Below, one piece after another: positions 50,518-58,726 of a stretch of 58,726 nucleotides of DNA; position 1 is the first letter of the stretch; every line of letters starts with the position of its first letter. The position numbers were made by a program, and so were the translations under genes. The notes under the pieces were generated by a model. It saw only the letters and a list, made by a program, of their open reading frames with translations, ran no database searches and had not been told where the DNA came from. The stretch is from the NCBI GenBank assembly GCA_008015235.1, contig SSFF01000015.1:1-58726 (forward strand). The letters are read 5' to 3'. The DNA comes from Rhodoferax sp. (GTDB taxonomy: Bacteria; Pseudomonadota; Gammaproteobacteria; Burkholderiales; Burkholderiaceae_C).

Positions 50518-51009
50518 ATGACCCATTCCGTGACCGCTGTTTTTCCCGGCACCTTCGACCCCATTACCCTGGGCCACCAGGATCTGATCCGGCGCAGTGC
50601 CATCCTGTTTCCGCGCGTCATCGTGGCAGTGGCGGCGGCCCACCACAAGAAGACGATGTTCACGCTGGAGGAGCGGCTGGAGACGGTGCGTGAAGTCTTT
50701 GCCGACAATCCCGCCATTGGTGTCGAGCCCTTCACCGGTCTGGTGCGTGACTTCGCCGTGGCGCAGGGCGCACAGGTCATGGTGCGTGGTGTGCGCTCGG
50801 TGACCGACTTCGATTACGAGACCCAGCTCGCCGGCATGAATCGATCCTTGGCGCCCGATGTGGACACCGTTTTCCTGACGCCCGATTCGCGCTACCTCTA
50901 CATCTCCAGCACCCTGGTGCGTGAAATTTCCACCCTCAAGGGCGACGTGCGGCCTTTCGTTTCGCCCGCCGTGCTGGCGCGTTTGCAGGCCAAGCTTCAG
51001 AGTAATTGA
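50518..51009 (+). CDS. coaD: Phosphopantetheine adenylyltransferase
   Basis: The 163-residue enzyme carries the nucleotidyltransferase T/HxGH motif in FPGTFDPITLGHQDLI and YISSTLVREI near the end, both hallmarks of CoaD. It transfers AMP from ATP to 4'-phosphopantetheine in coenzyme A synthesis. ATG 50518 (MTHSV) gives the normal length; the upstream TTG is less likely. Confidence 0.97.
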   Translation: MTHSVTAVFPGTFDPITLGHQDLIRRSAILFPRVIVAVAAAHHKKTMFTLEERLETVREVFADNPAIGVEPFTGLVRDFAVAQGAQVMVRGVRSVTDFDYETQLAGMNRSLAPDVDTVFLTPDSRYLYISSTLVREISTLKGDVRPFVSPAVLARLQAKLQSN

Positions 51010-51033
51010 TCTTTCTACCCCGGGAGTACCACC

Positions 51034-51486
51034 ATGAAAATCCTCTTGCCTGTCGATGGTTCCGAGCTTTCATTGGCCGCTGTGCGGTTTGCCCTCGATC
51101 TGGCCGACAAGGGCTTGCAGGTGGCACCGGTGCTGGCCAATGTGCAGGAAGCGTCCAACCTTTATGAATTGCTGGTGGCACATGACCCCGAGGTGCTGGA
51201 CCGGGTGGCGGCCGAGGCCGGTTTGCACACCCTGCAGTCGGCGCGCGACCTGCTTGACGCCAAGGGCGTGGTTTACGAGATGGAAGTGGCCCGTGGCGAC
51301 CCGGCGCATACCCTGGTAGAGATCGCCGAACGATTTGGTTGCGACATGATCGCCATGGGGGCACGTGGCAACAGCGCGCTGCGCAGCGCCATGCTGGGGT
51401 CGGTGTCGAACGAAGTGCTGCACGCCAGCCCCGTGCCGGTTGTGATTGTCAAATCACCCGCCGAAACGGAGCCAGAACCCACATAA
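51034..51486 (+). CDS. Universal stress protein (UspA family)
   Basis: The 150-residue protein has the Usp fold: N-terminal MKILLPVDGSELS with Asp, CDMIAMGARGNSALRSAMLGSVSNEVLHASPVPVVIVK, including the ATP-binding G-x2-G-x9-GS pattern. It is cytoplasmic and likely ATP-binding. CCGGGAG precedes the start. It follows coaD by 24 bp. Confidence 0.92.
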   Translation: MKILLPVDGSELSLAAVRFALDLADKGLQVAPVLANVQEASNLYELLVAHDPEVLDRVAAEAGLHTLQSARDLLDAKGVVYEMEVARGDPAHTLVEIAERFGCDMIAMGARGNSALRSAMLGSVSNEVLHASPVPVVIVKSPAETEPEPT

Positions 51487-51559
51487 CCCCTGATAGCCCT
51501 GCCATCGGGAGGGCTTGGGCCTGATCAGGCTCAGGCTTGCTGGTGGCAAGCTGAGATAA

Positions 51560-51910
<351 letters not shown>

Positions 51911-51917
51911 GTCCGAT

Positions 51918-52316
51918 CTATTTGGGCTGCGAGGCTTTGGCGCTTGGGGCTTTGGCCGTGAAGAATTCGGGTGCCTTCTTCGTTTTTTTCGCTTCCTGGG
52001 TTTTTTCTTTCTCTCCTGCTTTTTCCTCGGCTTTACGTGCCTTCTCGGCTGCATGCTGTTCCTTCAGTGCCGTTTTTTCTGCTGCCAGCCGCTCCCTTTC
52101 CATTCGGTTGGCGGTCTTTTCATCCAGTTCAGCAACTTTGCGTGCGGCGCGCTGCTCCTTGGCACTGGGTTCGGTTGGCGTACTGAGTTCCACGCCATCG
52201 GCACAGGGTACCTGGCTGTAGCTGTTGCCGCATTTGTATACTTTTGCGGCCTGCGCCCCTGTCAATATTAGACAGTTTGCTATGAAAAATAGAGCAATCG
52301 GGTGGCGGCTTTTCAT
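51918..52316 (-). CDS. Exported DUF4124-like protein with charged helix
   Basis: The 132-residue protein has a signal peptide (to GAQA) and a short DUF4124-like segment [19 protein letters not shown] long Glu/Lys/Ala-rich stretch (residues ~55-125) follows that should form a charged single helix. Its start at 52316 overlaps the pth stop (ATGA). Repeat D supplies part of the signal peptide codons. Function unknown. Confidence 0.75.
   Translation of the reverse strand: MKSRHPIALFFIANCLILTGAQAAKVYKCGNSYSQVPCADGVELSTPTEPSAKEQRAARKVAELDEKTANRMERERLAAEKTALKEQHAAEKARKAEEKAGEKEKTQEAKKTKKAPEFFTAKAPSAKASQPK
52262..52299 (-). repeat. Short interspersed palindromic repeat, copy D (signal-peptide codons)
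   Basis: On the minus strand GCTCTATTTTTCATAGC is followed by AAACTGTCTAATATTGACAG, the same end as copy C (TGTCTGCGCAGTATTGACGG). It encodes [13 protein letters not shown], the hydrophobic core of the DUF4124-like signal peptide. Confidence 0.5.
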
Positions 52317-52966
52317 GGCGTGGGCTCCTTGGTGGCGACGGGTGTGGGCGCAGAGTTTTCTGTGGTGGCAGGACGCGGTGGTTTGGGCCGCGGTGGTTTG
52401 CTCGTGTGCACCAGCAGAGTCGCCTTGTTGAACTCACCGCTGAGAAAATGGGGCGTGGCCTTGAGCGCCCGGTCGATGGTCTGCTCAATGGCGATCCGGT
52501 GGTCGAGGATGGGCTTTTTCAATACCCAGCCGACCACTTCCTCACGGCTGCCCGGGTGGCCAACGCCGATGCGCAGGCGCCAGTACTGGTCGGTGCCCAG
52601 CTGGGCGTGGATGTCGCGCAGGCCATTGTGTCCCGCGTGGCTACCGCCGAGCTTGAGCTTGGCCTCACCCGGTGGTAGGTCCAGCTCGTCGTGGGCCACC
52701 AGTATTTCCTGGGGTTGGATCTTGAAAAAGCGAGCCAGTGCGGCCACCGACTTGCCCGAGAGGTTCATGAAAGTCTGTGGTTCCAGCAGCCAGATGGTGT
52801 GACCATCGACCGTGGTGCGCGCTACCAGACCGTGGTAGCCCTTGTCCATGGACAGTGTGGCCTTGCATTGGCGCGCCAAGGCGTCAATGAACCAGAACCC
52901 GGCGTTGTGGCGGGTGGCTTCGTATTCGGGGCCGGGATTGCCCAGGCCTACAAACAGTTTGATCAT
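52313..52966 (-). CDS. pth: Peptidyl-tRNA hydrolase, with extended C-terminus
   Basis: The 217-residue enzyme frees tRNA from stalled peptidyl-tRNA. Start ATG 52966 ([28 protein letters not shown]) gives the canonical N-terminus with catalytic His in TRHNAG. Other motifs are [18 protein letters not shown] and [13 protein letters not shown]. The usual length is ~190 residues; the tail after LLVHTSKPP is a Pro/Lys/Thr-rich, probably disordered extension of about 30 residues whose end overlaps the next gene. Confidence 0.96.
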   Translation of the reverse strand: MIKLFVGLGNPGPEYEATRHNAGFWFIDALARQCKATLSMDKGYHGLVARTTVDGHTIWLLEPQTFMNLSGKSVAALARFFKIQPQEILVAHDELDLPPGEAKLKLGGSHAGHNGLRDIHAQLGTDQYWRLRIGVGHPGSREEVVGWVLKKPILDHRIAIEQTIDRALKATPHFLSGEFNKATLLVHTSKPPRPKPPRPATTENSAPTPVATKEPTP

Positions 52967-53025
52967 GGAAACTTCGGGAAATGCTGCCAAACGGCTGGGG
53001 GCAGTGTAGCGGGTCGGCGCAAAGT

Positions 53026-53053
53026 AAAACGGCCCACCGAAGTGGGCCGTTTT
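53026..53053 (-). terminator. Rho-independent terminator after rplY
   Basis: AAAACGGCCCAC, loop CGAA, GTGGGCCGTTTT form a 12-bp perfect stem with T-run on the minus strand, 23 bp after the rplY stop. It is symmetrical, so it could act in both directions. It separates rplY from pth. Confidence 0.9.
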
Positions 53054-53075
53054 AGCATGCTTGCGCAGGGAAGAA

Positions 53076-53702
53076 TTACTTCTTGCCCTTGCCCTTCTTG
53101 GCGTCGGCAGCGGGTGCTGCAGCCACGGGGGCGGCCACTTCGGTCACCACGGGCACCACGGAGACCACGGCGCCATTGCCACGGCCGTGGGTCACGGCGG
53201 TCACGCCCTTGGGCAGCACCAGGTCGGAAATGTGCAGCGAAGAACCCTTCTTCAGGCCGCTCAGATCCACGGAGATGAATTCGGGCAGGTCCTTGGGCAG
53301 GCACAGCACTTCGATTTCGTTCATCACGTGGTTGATGATGCAGCTGTCGGTCTTGACTGCGGGGGATTCCTGGTCACCGCTGAAGTGCAAGGGCACCTTT
53401 TGGTGCAGCTTGGTGTTTTCGTCCACGCGCTGGAAATCGATGTGCAGGACCAGTTGCTTGTAGGGGTGGTATTGCACGTCGCGCAACAGCACTTTTTGCT
53501 CTTTACCGCCCAGTTCCATGTCCAGCACGGTGGAGTGGAAGGCTTCCTTCTTCAGGGCGTGCCACAGGGCGTTGTGGTCCACTTCGATGGCCAGGGGGGC
53601 CGAAGTGGAGCCGTAAACGATGCCGGGGGTACGGCCGGTGATACGCAGACGGCGGCTCGCACCCGTTCCCTGCAATTTGCGCTCAAAAGCGACGAATTTC
53701 AT
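53076..53702 (-). CDS. rplY: 50S ribosomal protein L25, CTC (long) form
   Basis: The 208-residue protein has the L25 5S-rRNA-binding domain (residues 1-~95: [29 protein letters not shown]) and the C-terminal TL5/CTC domain ([17 protein letters not shown]..., [21 protein letters not shown]). An Ala/Lys-rich tail ends the chain. AGGAG lies 9 bases before the start. It lies downstream of prs, behind a terminator hairpin. Confidence 0.96.
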   Translation of the reverse strand: MKFVAFERKLQGTGASRRLRITGRTPGIVYGSTSAPLAIEVDHNALWHALKKEAFHSTVLDMELGGKEQKVLLRDVQYHPYKQLVLHIDFQRVDENTKLHQKVPLHFSGDQESPAVKTDSCIINHVMNEIEVLCLPKDLPEFISVDLSGLKKGSSLHISDLVLPKGVTAVTHGRGNGAVVSVVPVVTEVAAPVAAAPAADAKKGKGKK

Positions 53703-53749
53703 AACTAACTCCTGTTGAAGTCCACCGCGACCAGTGTGACTCCGGTTTT

Positions 53750-53783
53750 AAAAAAGACACGCCGGGCTGGGCCCGGCTGTGTC
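53750..53783 (-). terminator. Rho-independent terminator between prs and rplY
   Basis: On the minus strand GACAC-A-GCCGGGC, loop CCA, GCCCGGC-GTGTC and then six T form a strong terminator 43 bp after the prs stop and 48 bp before the rplY start. rplY therefore depends on read-through or a promoter within this short gap. Confidence 0.85.
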
Positions 53784-53826
53784 CGCTGATGTCCCGGACC
53801 TGCCCGAGAGCAGGTCGCAGAAAACC

Positions 53827-54810
53827 TTAGAACAGGTTTTCCTGGTCCGAGAACAAACTCATGACCGACTCACCCTTGGCAATGCGCTGGATCGTTTCGG
53901 CGAACAGCGGGGCCACGGAGAGTTGGCGGATCTTCTGGCACCCAGCAGCTGCTGGGGATAGGGGAATGGTGTTGGTCACCACAATTTCATCGAGGGCGGT
54001 GCCACTGGAGATGCGTTCGATGGCGGGGCCCGAGAAAATGGGGTGGGTACAGTAGGCGTAGACCTTCTTGGCGCCACGGGCCTTGAGCACTTCGGCGGCT
54101 TTGACCAAGGTGCCTGCGGTGTCGATCATGTCGTCCATGATCACGCAGTTGCGGCCTTCGATTTCACCGATGACGTGCATCACTTCGGACACATTGGCCT
54201 TGGGGCGGCGCTTGTCGATGATGGCCAAGTCGCAGCCGAGCTGCTTGGCCAGCGCGCGTGCACGCACCACACCGCCAACGTCGGGCGACACGACGATTAG
54301 ATCGTCGTAGTTCTTTTGGCGCAGGTCACCCAGCAGTACTGGCGAAGCGTAGATGTTGTCGACGGGGATGTCGAAGAAGCCCTGGATCTGGTCGGCGTGC
54401 AGGTCCATGGTCAGCACGCGGGACACACCAGCGGCCTGCAGCATGTTGGCCACCACCTTGGCGGTGATGGGCACGCGGGTGGAGCGCGGGCGGCGATCCT
54501 GGCGGGCGTAGCCGAAGTAGGGGATGACGGCACTGATGCGCTCGGCCGATGCACGCTTCAAGGCATCGACCATGATGAGCAGTTCCATCAGGTTGTCGTT
54601 GGTGGGCGCACAAGTGCTTTGCACCACGAAGACGTCGCGGGCGCGGACGTTCTGGTTGATCTCGACCGTGACTTCACCGTCGGAGAAGCGGCCCACGGTG
54701 GCATTGCCCAGCGAAATGCCGAGGTGCGATGCGATCTCGGACGCCATGCCAGGATTGGCATTGCCCGTGAAAACCATGAAGTCAGGAGTGGAAGGAGAGG
54801 GTGCCTGCAT
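53827..54810 (-). CDS. prs: Ribose-phosphate pyrophosphokinase
   Basis: The 327-residue enzyme makes PRPP from ribose 5-phosphate and ATP. Signatures include [42 protein letters not shown], the flexible loop with [28 protein letters not shown], and the PRPP loop [13 protein letters not shown] 54810 gives the normal length. It lies downstream of tRNA-Gln and ispE on the same strand, a conserved order, so the tRNA is probably cut from the ispE-prs transcript. Confidence 0.98.
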   Translation of the reverse strand: MQAPSPSTPDFMVFTGNANPGMASEIASHLGISLGNATVGRFSDGEVTVEINQNVRARDVFVVQSTCAPTNDNLMELLIMVDALKRASAERISAVIPYFGYARQDRRPRSTRVPITAKVVANMLQAAGVSRVLTMDLHADQIQGFFDIPVDNIYASPVLLGDLRQKNYDDLIVVSPDVGGVVRARALAKQLGCDLAIIDKRRPKANVSEVMHVIGEIEGRNCVIMDDMIDTAGTLVKAAEVLKARGAKKVYAYCTHPIFSGPAIERISSGTALDEIVVTNTIPLSPAAAGCQKIRQLSVAPLFAETIQRIAKGESVMSLFSDQENLF

Positions 54811-54887
54811 GTGTATTCCAGCGAAGAGTTTGGGTTTAATGCATCACAAAACGCGCGCTGCTGCTGGAACACTCCGAACAACAGATT

Positions 54888-54964
54888 TGGCAGGGGAAGA
54901 AGGATTCGAACCTTCGCATGCTGGAATCAAAATCCAGTGCCTTAACCAACTTGGCGATTCCCCT
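54888..54964 (-). tRNA. tRNA-Gln (anticodon UUG)
   Basis: The minus strand folds as a full cloverleaf of 77 nt: acceptor AGGGGAA pairs with TTCCCCT, D stem GCC/GGC, anticodon stem CTGGA/TCCAG with loop TTTTGAT (anticodon TTG), and T arm GAAGG-TTCGAAT-CCTTC. Discriminator G and an encoded CCA end at 54888. The first two bases lie inside the ispE stop codon. Confidence 0.97.
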
Positions 54965-55841
54965 ACACAGGTTGACAGTTTGCACTGCCCACCGATAAAC
55001 CGTTGCTGCTTGCCCAACCCGCCAAGGGATGAACACCCACATTGCTGCAAACCTTGACCTGAAACGCATCCGGTGCGTCGCTCAAATCCACTTCGTGCGG
55101 CAAATGCGCGAACACTGCACTTCCTGAGCCGGTCATCCGGGCTTGCAGACCTTTACTGTTCAACCACGCTATGGCGTGATCCACATCGGGGCAGAGCCTC
55201 TGGGCAACCGCTTGCAAGTCATTTCGGCCAAAACCGAATGTGTTCGCAGCGAAGCCATAGATTGTAGCAGCTTCTGTGTCGCGTTTCAATGCTGGGTCAG
55301 AAAAAATTAAACGAGTTTCCAATCCGGTAGGTGGCTTGACGACAACGAAGCGGCCTGCTGGCAGTTCCAGCGGCGTGATTTGTTCGCCAATGCCTTCGAC
55401 CCAGGCATTGTGCCCGCGCACGAAGAACGGCACATCGGCCCCCAGCGACAAGCCCAACTGCGCCAGGGTGTCTTGTGAAAGATTGAGCTTCCACAGCCGG
55501 TTCAGCGCCAGCAGGGTGCTGGCGGCATCGGACGAGCCACCGCCCATGCCGGCCTGGGCCGGTATCGATTTGCGGATGCGGATGTCGGCGCCGAGCGTGC
55601 AGCCGGTGTGGGCTTGCAGCAGGCGTGCGGCGCGCACCACCAGGTCGTCGGCTGGCAGGGCCATGGTCAGGTCTTCGCGGTGGATTTGGCCGTCGTTGCG
55701 CGGCACAAAGTCCAGGCTGTCGCACCAGTCGATGAGCATGAAGGCGGATTGCAACAGGTGGTAGCCATCGGCACGCTGCCCGGTAATGTGCAGGAAGAGG
55801 TTGAGCTTGGCCGGGGCCGGGACGTCGTAAAGCGCGTTCAT
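54963..55841 (-). CDS. ispE: 4-diphosphocytidyl-2-C-methyl-D-erythritol kinase
   Basis: The 292-residue GHMP kinase of the non-mevalonate isoprenoid pathway starts at ATG 55841 (MNALYDVPAPAKLNLFLHITGQRADGYHLLQS). The ATP loop is IPAQAGMGGGSSDAASTLLALN; ADVPFFVRG and the C-terminal ARMTGSGSAVFA complete the signature. Its TAG stop (54965-54963) overlaps the first two bases of tRNA-Gln. lolB precedes it by 34 bp. Confidence 0.97.
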   Translation of the reverse strand: MNALYDVPAPAKLNLFLHITGQRADGYHLLQSAFMLIDWCDSLDFVPRNDGQIHREDLTMALPADDLVVRAARLLQAHTGCTLGADIRIRKSIPAQAGMGGGSSDAASTLLALNRLWKLNLSQDTLAQLGLSLGADVPFFVRGHNAWVEGIGEQITPLELPAGRFVVVKPPTGLETRLIFSDPALKRDTEAATIYGFAANTFGFGRNDLQAVAQRLCPDVDHAIAWLNSKGLQARMTGSGSAVFAHLPHEVDLSDAPDAFQVKVCSNVGVHPLAGWASSNGLSVGSANCQPV

Positions 55842-55875
55842 GCGGTGAATTATCTGGTGGAGCAGGGGAGTCGGC

Positions 55876-56376
55876 CTACTGCTCCAGCACGATGCGCAAC
55901 TGGGCCGCCGGTGCAGGCTGGACGCGCTGGGCACGCAAGCGACCCTGGGGCAGGTCTTGCAAATCGGCCTCCCAGCCCTGGGCCGGGGTCGGGCGTGCCT
56001 GCAGCCAGTCGAACAGCGCGGCCAGGGGCAGGGGCGTGCCCACCAGTTGCTCTGTCATCTGGTCCATGCTGACAAAGTGCCGTGTTTCGGTGGTGGTGCG
56101 CCATACCGCGTCTTGCGGCGTCCACTGGGCTTCGGCCAGGGTGGTGCCCAGGGGCGAGGTCAGGCGCAGGCTGCCGCTGCTGGGATTGCCCTGCAGTTCA
56201 AACGCGGCCGAGAGGCTCTGCTGCGGGTCGCTTTGCACCTGCACCTGAAGGCGGCCGCGCCAGCTGGCTTCAGTGTCAAAAGTGCCGCTATCCCGCACAG
56301 GAATTGCGCAGGCAGCTACCAAAATGCTAGCAATCAGCGCGACACCAAGGGACCGCCAAAATGCCAGAAGCTTCAC
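55876..56376 (-). CDS. lolB: Outer-membrane lipoprotein insertion factor LolB
   Basis: The 166-residue lipoprotein starts at GTG 56376, overlapping the TPR gene stop (GTGA). The signal ends in a lipobox, ASILVAAC, with acylated Cys at residue ~23. The mature part matches LolB: WRGRLQVQV, FELQGNPSSGSLRLTSPLGTTLAEAQW, LPLAALFDWLQARP. LolB takes lipoproteins from LolA and inserts them in the outer membrane. The position upstream of ispE is conserved. Repeat I forms part of its signal peptide codons. Confidence 0.92.
   Translation of the reverse strand: MKLLAFWRSLGVALIASILVAACAIPVRDSGTFDTEASWRGRLQVQVQSDPQQSLSAAFELQGNPSSGSLRLTSPLGTTLAEAQWTPQDAVWRTTTETRHFVSMDQMTEQLVGTPLPLAALFDWLQARPTPAQGWEADLQDLPQGRLRAQRVQPAPAAQLRIVLEQ
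56301..56331 (-). repeat. Short interspersed palindromic repeat, copy I (LolB signal-peptide codons)
   Basis: On the minus strand GCTAGCATTTTGGTAGC is followed by TGCCTGCGCAATTCC, close to copy A (GCTATGAAATCAGTAGC TGATTGCGCAA). It encodes ASILVAACAIP, i.e. the hydrophobic core and the lipobox cysteine. Confidence 0.55.
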
Positions 56377-58127
56377 GGCTGGACGCGGAAACGCTTCATG
56401 GTTTCCAGCAGGGTGGCATTGCGGGCGTTGAGCTTGAGTCCTTCTCGCCACAGGGTCTGGGCCTGGGCCGTGTCACCCAGTTTCCACAGCACTTCACCGA
56501 GGTGGGCGGCGATTTCGGCGTCGGGCTGGGCATTGAAAGCTTTTTCCAGCAATTGGCGGGCCTGGGCCAGGTTGCCGCTGCGGAATTCCACCCAGCCCAT
56601 GCTGTCGATGATGTAGGCGTCGTCGGGAGCGAACTCCAGTGCCTTGGCGATGAGGCGCCGGGCCTCTTCCAGATTGACATTGCGGTCGGCCAGCGAATAG
56701 CCCAAAGCGTTGTAGGGTGGGTGGTACTGCGGGTGGCTGGCGATCAGTCCGCGCAGCAGGGCTTCCATGTCGGCAAGGCGTCCGATTTTTTCGGCCAGCA
56801 TGGCCTGCTCGTAACGCCAGACCGGCTCGTCCGGCATGGCCAGAGCGGCTTCCTGCGCCACATCCAGGGCTTGGGCATAGAGGTTGCGCTCGCGCAGCAA
56901 CTGTAGCTCGGCGTTGTAGCGGGTGCGCAGGGTATCGGCATTGCTCGGGGGAATTTCTCGCAACAGCGCACGTGCCTCCTCCAGCTTGTCCTGGGCTGCC
57001 GCAATGGAGGCGCGGCGCATCTGGATGCGCGCCACATGGGGCGGGCTGTAGATGCTGTCTAGGTAGTCATTGGCCTGTTGGTAGTTTTTCTTGCGTTCGG
57101 CAATGGTGGCCATCAGCAGCAGCGCTTCCACGGTGCTTCGCGGGGTCAGCTCATTCGTGGCACCAGTGGTGTTTTCGACCAAGGGTGGTTTCTGGGAGAG
57201 CTTCAGAAATGTTTCCAGCGAGGCTTGTGCGGTGTCTATCTGGTCGTTCTGTACTTCCAGTGAACCCTTCACCAGCCAGGCGTCGGCAAATCCCGGTGAC
57301 TCCTGGGTCAGTCGCTGCAGCTGTTCGTAAGCCTGGGCGTATTTTTGGGCGTCGATCAGGCTGCGCATGGCTGCCATCCGCAAGGCTGTTCCAGGCTTGT
57401 TTTGCAGGCGCTTTTGCAGCAATTCTTGGGCGCCTTGTGCAGTTTTTCCGCCAATCTGCAGGGCTGCCAGGGCTGCCTCGTCGGATTGCGGGTCCAGGGC
57501 CGTGGATTTTTCCAAGGCGGCAAGGGCCAGGCTGTCATTGCCGGCAAATGCCTGCATGCGTGCCAGCGCAGCCCAGGCAGCAGGGCCCGATTTGCGGCTG
57601 CCCAGATCGCTCGCCAACGCCTTCTGCACGGTTTCCACGGCCAGGTTGCGGTCCTTGGTGCGTGCGAAGTAGTTCGGCAGCAGCGCCAGCTGGGTTGCAC
57701 GCTCTTCGGCGCTGCTGTTGTGCAGCATGAGGCGCAAAGGGTCCACGGCTTCGCCAAGGCGGTCCAGCCCGATCAGAATCTGTGCACTGTAGCGGTGAAC
57801 CTGCGCATTCGCAGGCAGCGTCTTGGCCCAGGCCTGGGCCGCCTGCAGCGCCAGGCTGGCATTGCGCTGGGCAAATCCCAACTCGACTGCACGTTCAAAC
57901 AACTTTTCTGACTGCGACCTTTGGGCTGCGTCCAGCATATAAGCAAAGGCCGTGGCCGCATCGCCAGCCTGGGCGCTGAATTCTGAAACCAGTGCCTCGT
58001 AAAACACCACACGCTCGTTGACCAACTGGGCAGTTTTGTCGCTGGAGCCAGTCTGGGCCCAGGCAGCGCCCAGGCCGGCCTGGGCAGCCAGCAGCGCAGG
58101 AACAAGCAATCGGGAAAATGGAATCAT
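56373..58127 (-). CDS. Exported TPR-repeat protein
   Basis: The 584-residue protein starts at ATG 58127 with a signal peptide ([25 protein letters not shown]). About 12-14 tetratricopeptide-like helical pairs follow, most regular at the C-terminus ([45 protein letters not shown]...). It has no catalytic motif, so a periplasmic or outer-membrane scaffold is likely. It is translationally coupled to lolB and divergent from mutM across 48 bp, the usual arrangement in Burkholderiales. Confidence 0.9.
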   Translation of the reverse strand: MIPFSRLLVPALLAAQAGLGAAWAQTGSSDKTAQLVNERVVFYEALVSEFSAQAGDAATAFAYMLDAAQRSQSEKLFERAVELGFAQRNASLALQAAQAWAKTLPANAQVHRYSAQILIGLDRLGEAVDPLRLMLHNSSAEERATQLALLPNYFARTKDRNLAVETVQKALASDLGSRKSGPAAWAALARMQAFAGNDSLALAALEKSTALDPQSDEAALAALQIGGKTAQGAQELLQKRLQNKPGTALRMAAMRSLIDAQKYAQAYEQLQRLTQESPGFADAWLVKGSLEVQNDQIDTAQASLETFLKLSQKPPLVENTTGATNELTPRSTVEALLLMATIAERKKNYQQANDYLDSIYSPPHVARIQMRRASIAAAQDKLEEARALLREIPPSNADTLRTRYNAELQLLRERNLYAQALDVAQEAALAMPDEPVWRYEQAMLAEKIGRLADMEALLRGLIASHPQYHPPYNALGYSLADRNVNLEEARRLIAKALEFAPDDAYIIDSMGWVEFRSGNLAQARQLLEKAFNAQPDAEIAAHLGEVLWKLGDTAQAQTLWREGLKLNARNATLLETMKRFRVQP

Positions 58128-58175
58128 CGGGCCATAATAATCCAAGCCGTCCCGTCCAACCTGCTGCCGCCCCGA

Positions 58176-58726
58176 ATGCCCGAACTACCCGAAGTCGAAG
58201 TCACCCGCCGAGGGATTGCCCAGGCTCTGGAGGGCGCATGCATCCGCCAGGTGCGGCTGGGCAAGCCACTGCGCTGGCCCTTGGGCTGCGATCCGGCCAG
58301 CCTGGTGGGGCGACGCATCGTTGGGGTGGAGCGTCGCGGCAAATATGTGCTGCTGACGCTGGACGAAGGGGTGCTTTTGCTGCACCTGGGCATGTCGGGC
58401 AGCATCCAGTGCGTGGCGCAACTACCGTCGCCCGGCGCGCACGATCATTTCGATCTGGTTACTGACCGGGGCTGCATGCGCCTCAATGATCCACGCCGCT
58501 TTGGTGCTGTGGTCTATGCCCCTTCCCTGCAGCATCCGGTGGCGTGCAAGCTGCTCGATGGCCTGGGCCCCGAACCCTTGGAGCCGGGGTTCACGCCCGC
58601 AGTCCTGCACGAGGCCTTGCATCGCCACCATGCGGCCATCAAGCCTGTGCTGCTGGCCGGGCACGTGGTGGTGGGTGTCGGCAACATCTACGCCTGTGAG
58701 GCACTGTTTCTGGCCGGCATCCGTCC
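58176..58726 (+). CDS. mutM: Formamidopyrimidine-DNA glycosylase, N-terminal part (cut by window end)
   Basis: The 183 visible residues begin [14 protein letters not shown], with catalytic Pro2 and Glu3 after Met removal. Lys58 (RRGKYVLL), [16 protein letters not shown] and the start of the helix-two-turn-helix ([13 protein letters not shown]) follow. The enzyme removes 8-oxoguanine and formamidopyrimidines and nicks the strand. The C-terminal zinc finger lies beyond the window; the frame is open at 58726. Confidence 0.96.
   Translation, partial: MPELPEVEVTRRGIAQALEGACIRQVRLGKPLRWPLGCDPASLVGRRIVGVERRGKYVLLTLDEGVLLLHLGMSGSIQCVAQLPSPGAHDHFDLVTDRGCMRLNDPRRFGAVVYAPSLQHPVACKLLDGLGPEPLEPGFTPAVLHEALHRHHAAIKPVLLAGHVVVGVGNIYACEALFLAGIR

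Overview
The window reads as chromosomal DNA of a Betaproteobacterium, most likely Burkholderiales/Comamonadaceae (Rhodoferax/Acidovorax-like). The grounds are high GC with strong third-position bias, the lolB-ispE-tRNA-Gln-prs-rplY-pth order, many 4-bp ATGA gene overlaps, a SelD N-terminal-type flavoprotein, and small palindromic repeats of a kind I associate with this family. Assignment to genus is inference. Nearly all of the sequence is packed genes; the exception is the left edge.

Left edge (1-1772): the 3' end of an IS3-family transposase with its right inverted repeat, a decayed second copy of the 3' end of the malonyl-CoA ligase gene, and one exported protein of unknown function lodged between that remnant and the intact gene. 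Next (1773-10252) come the intact matB-like gene, a SRAP/YedK DNA-protein crosslink sensor, a small unknown, a SulP anion transporter with a YhgE/Pip membrane protein, selD and a Tat-type cyanophycinase. From 10253 to 14259 a 400-bp region with nested inverted repeats precedes a three-gene set: a secreted SGNH hydrolase, a membrane-anchored helical protein and a membrane-anchored HEAT-repeat protein. I do not recognise this set as a described system.

14241-19513 holds a stand-alone SelD-N-terminal-type flavoprotein, a TVP38/flavoprotein-disulfide-reductase fusion coupled to a CDP-alcohol phosphatidyltransferase, and an asparaginase. 19426-22902 is a bufferin-type copper RiPP locus: an ECF sigma factor and zinc-finger anti-sigma factor face a DUF2282 precursor, a DUF692/MNIO enzyme, a DUF2063 partner and a DoxX protein. 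Matched ECF-like promoter elements lie in the divergent spacer. 22953-25078 has a TfoX-C protein, a probable winged-helix regulator with a small partner, and a Rieske protein coupled to an ABC ATPase. 25184-29493 is a MacAB-type adaptor, ATPase and two permeases. 29580-32616 holds a DHH phosphoesterase, an Aer-like chemoreceptor and YnfA.

The right half contains c-di-GMP and signalling genes (two diguanylate cyclases and a histidine-kinase-like protein that has lost its catalytic boxes), the other two parts of a YnjBCD-like ABC importer (fused permease at 33823, binding protein at 43817), an Hsp70 relative, an esterase and an SMP-30 protein. It ends in housekeeping genes: ftsY, an active/inactive M16 peptidase pair, rsmD, coaD, usp, a YfhL-type ferredoxin, pth, rplY, prs, tRNA-Gln, ispE, lolB, a TPR protein and the start of mutM.

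The observations I rate highest are the bufferin locus with its symmetrical promoters, a short palindromic repeat family that recurs inside genes and often encodes the hydrophobic part of signal peptides or membrane segments, the SGNH/HEAT operon, the three-way split importer, and the degenerate kinase. All assignments come from reading the sequence and recalled family knowledge; no database search was run.
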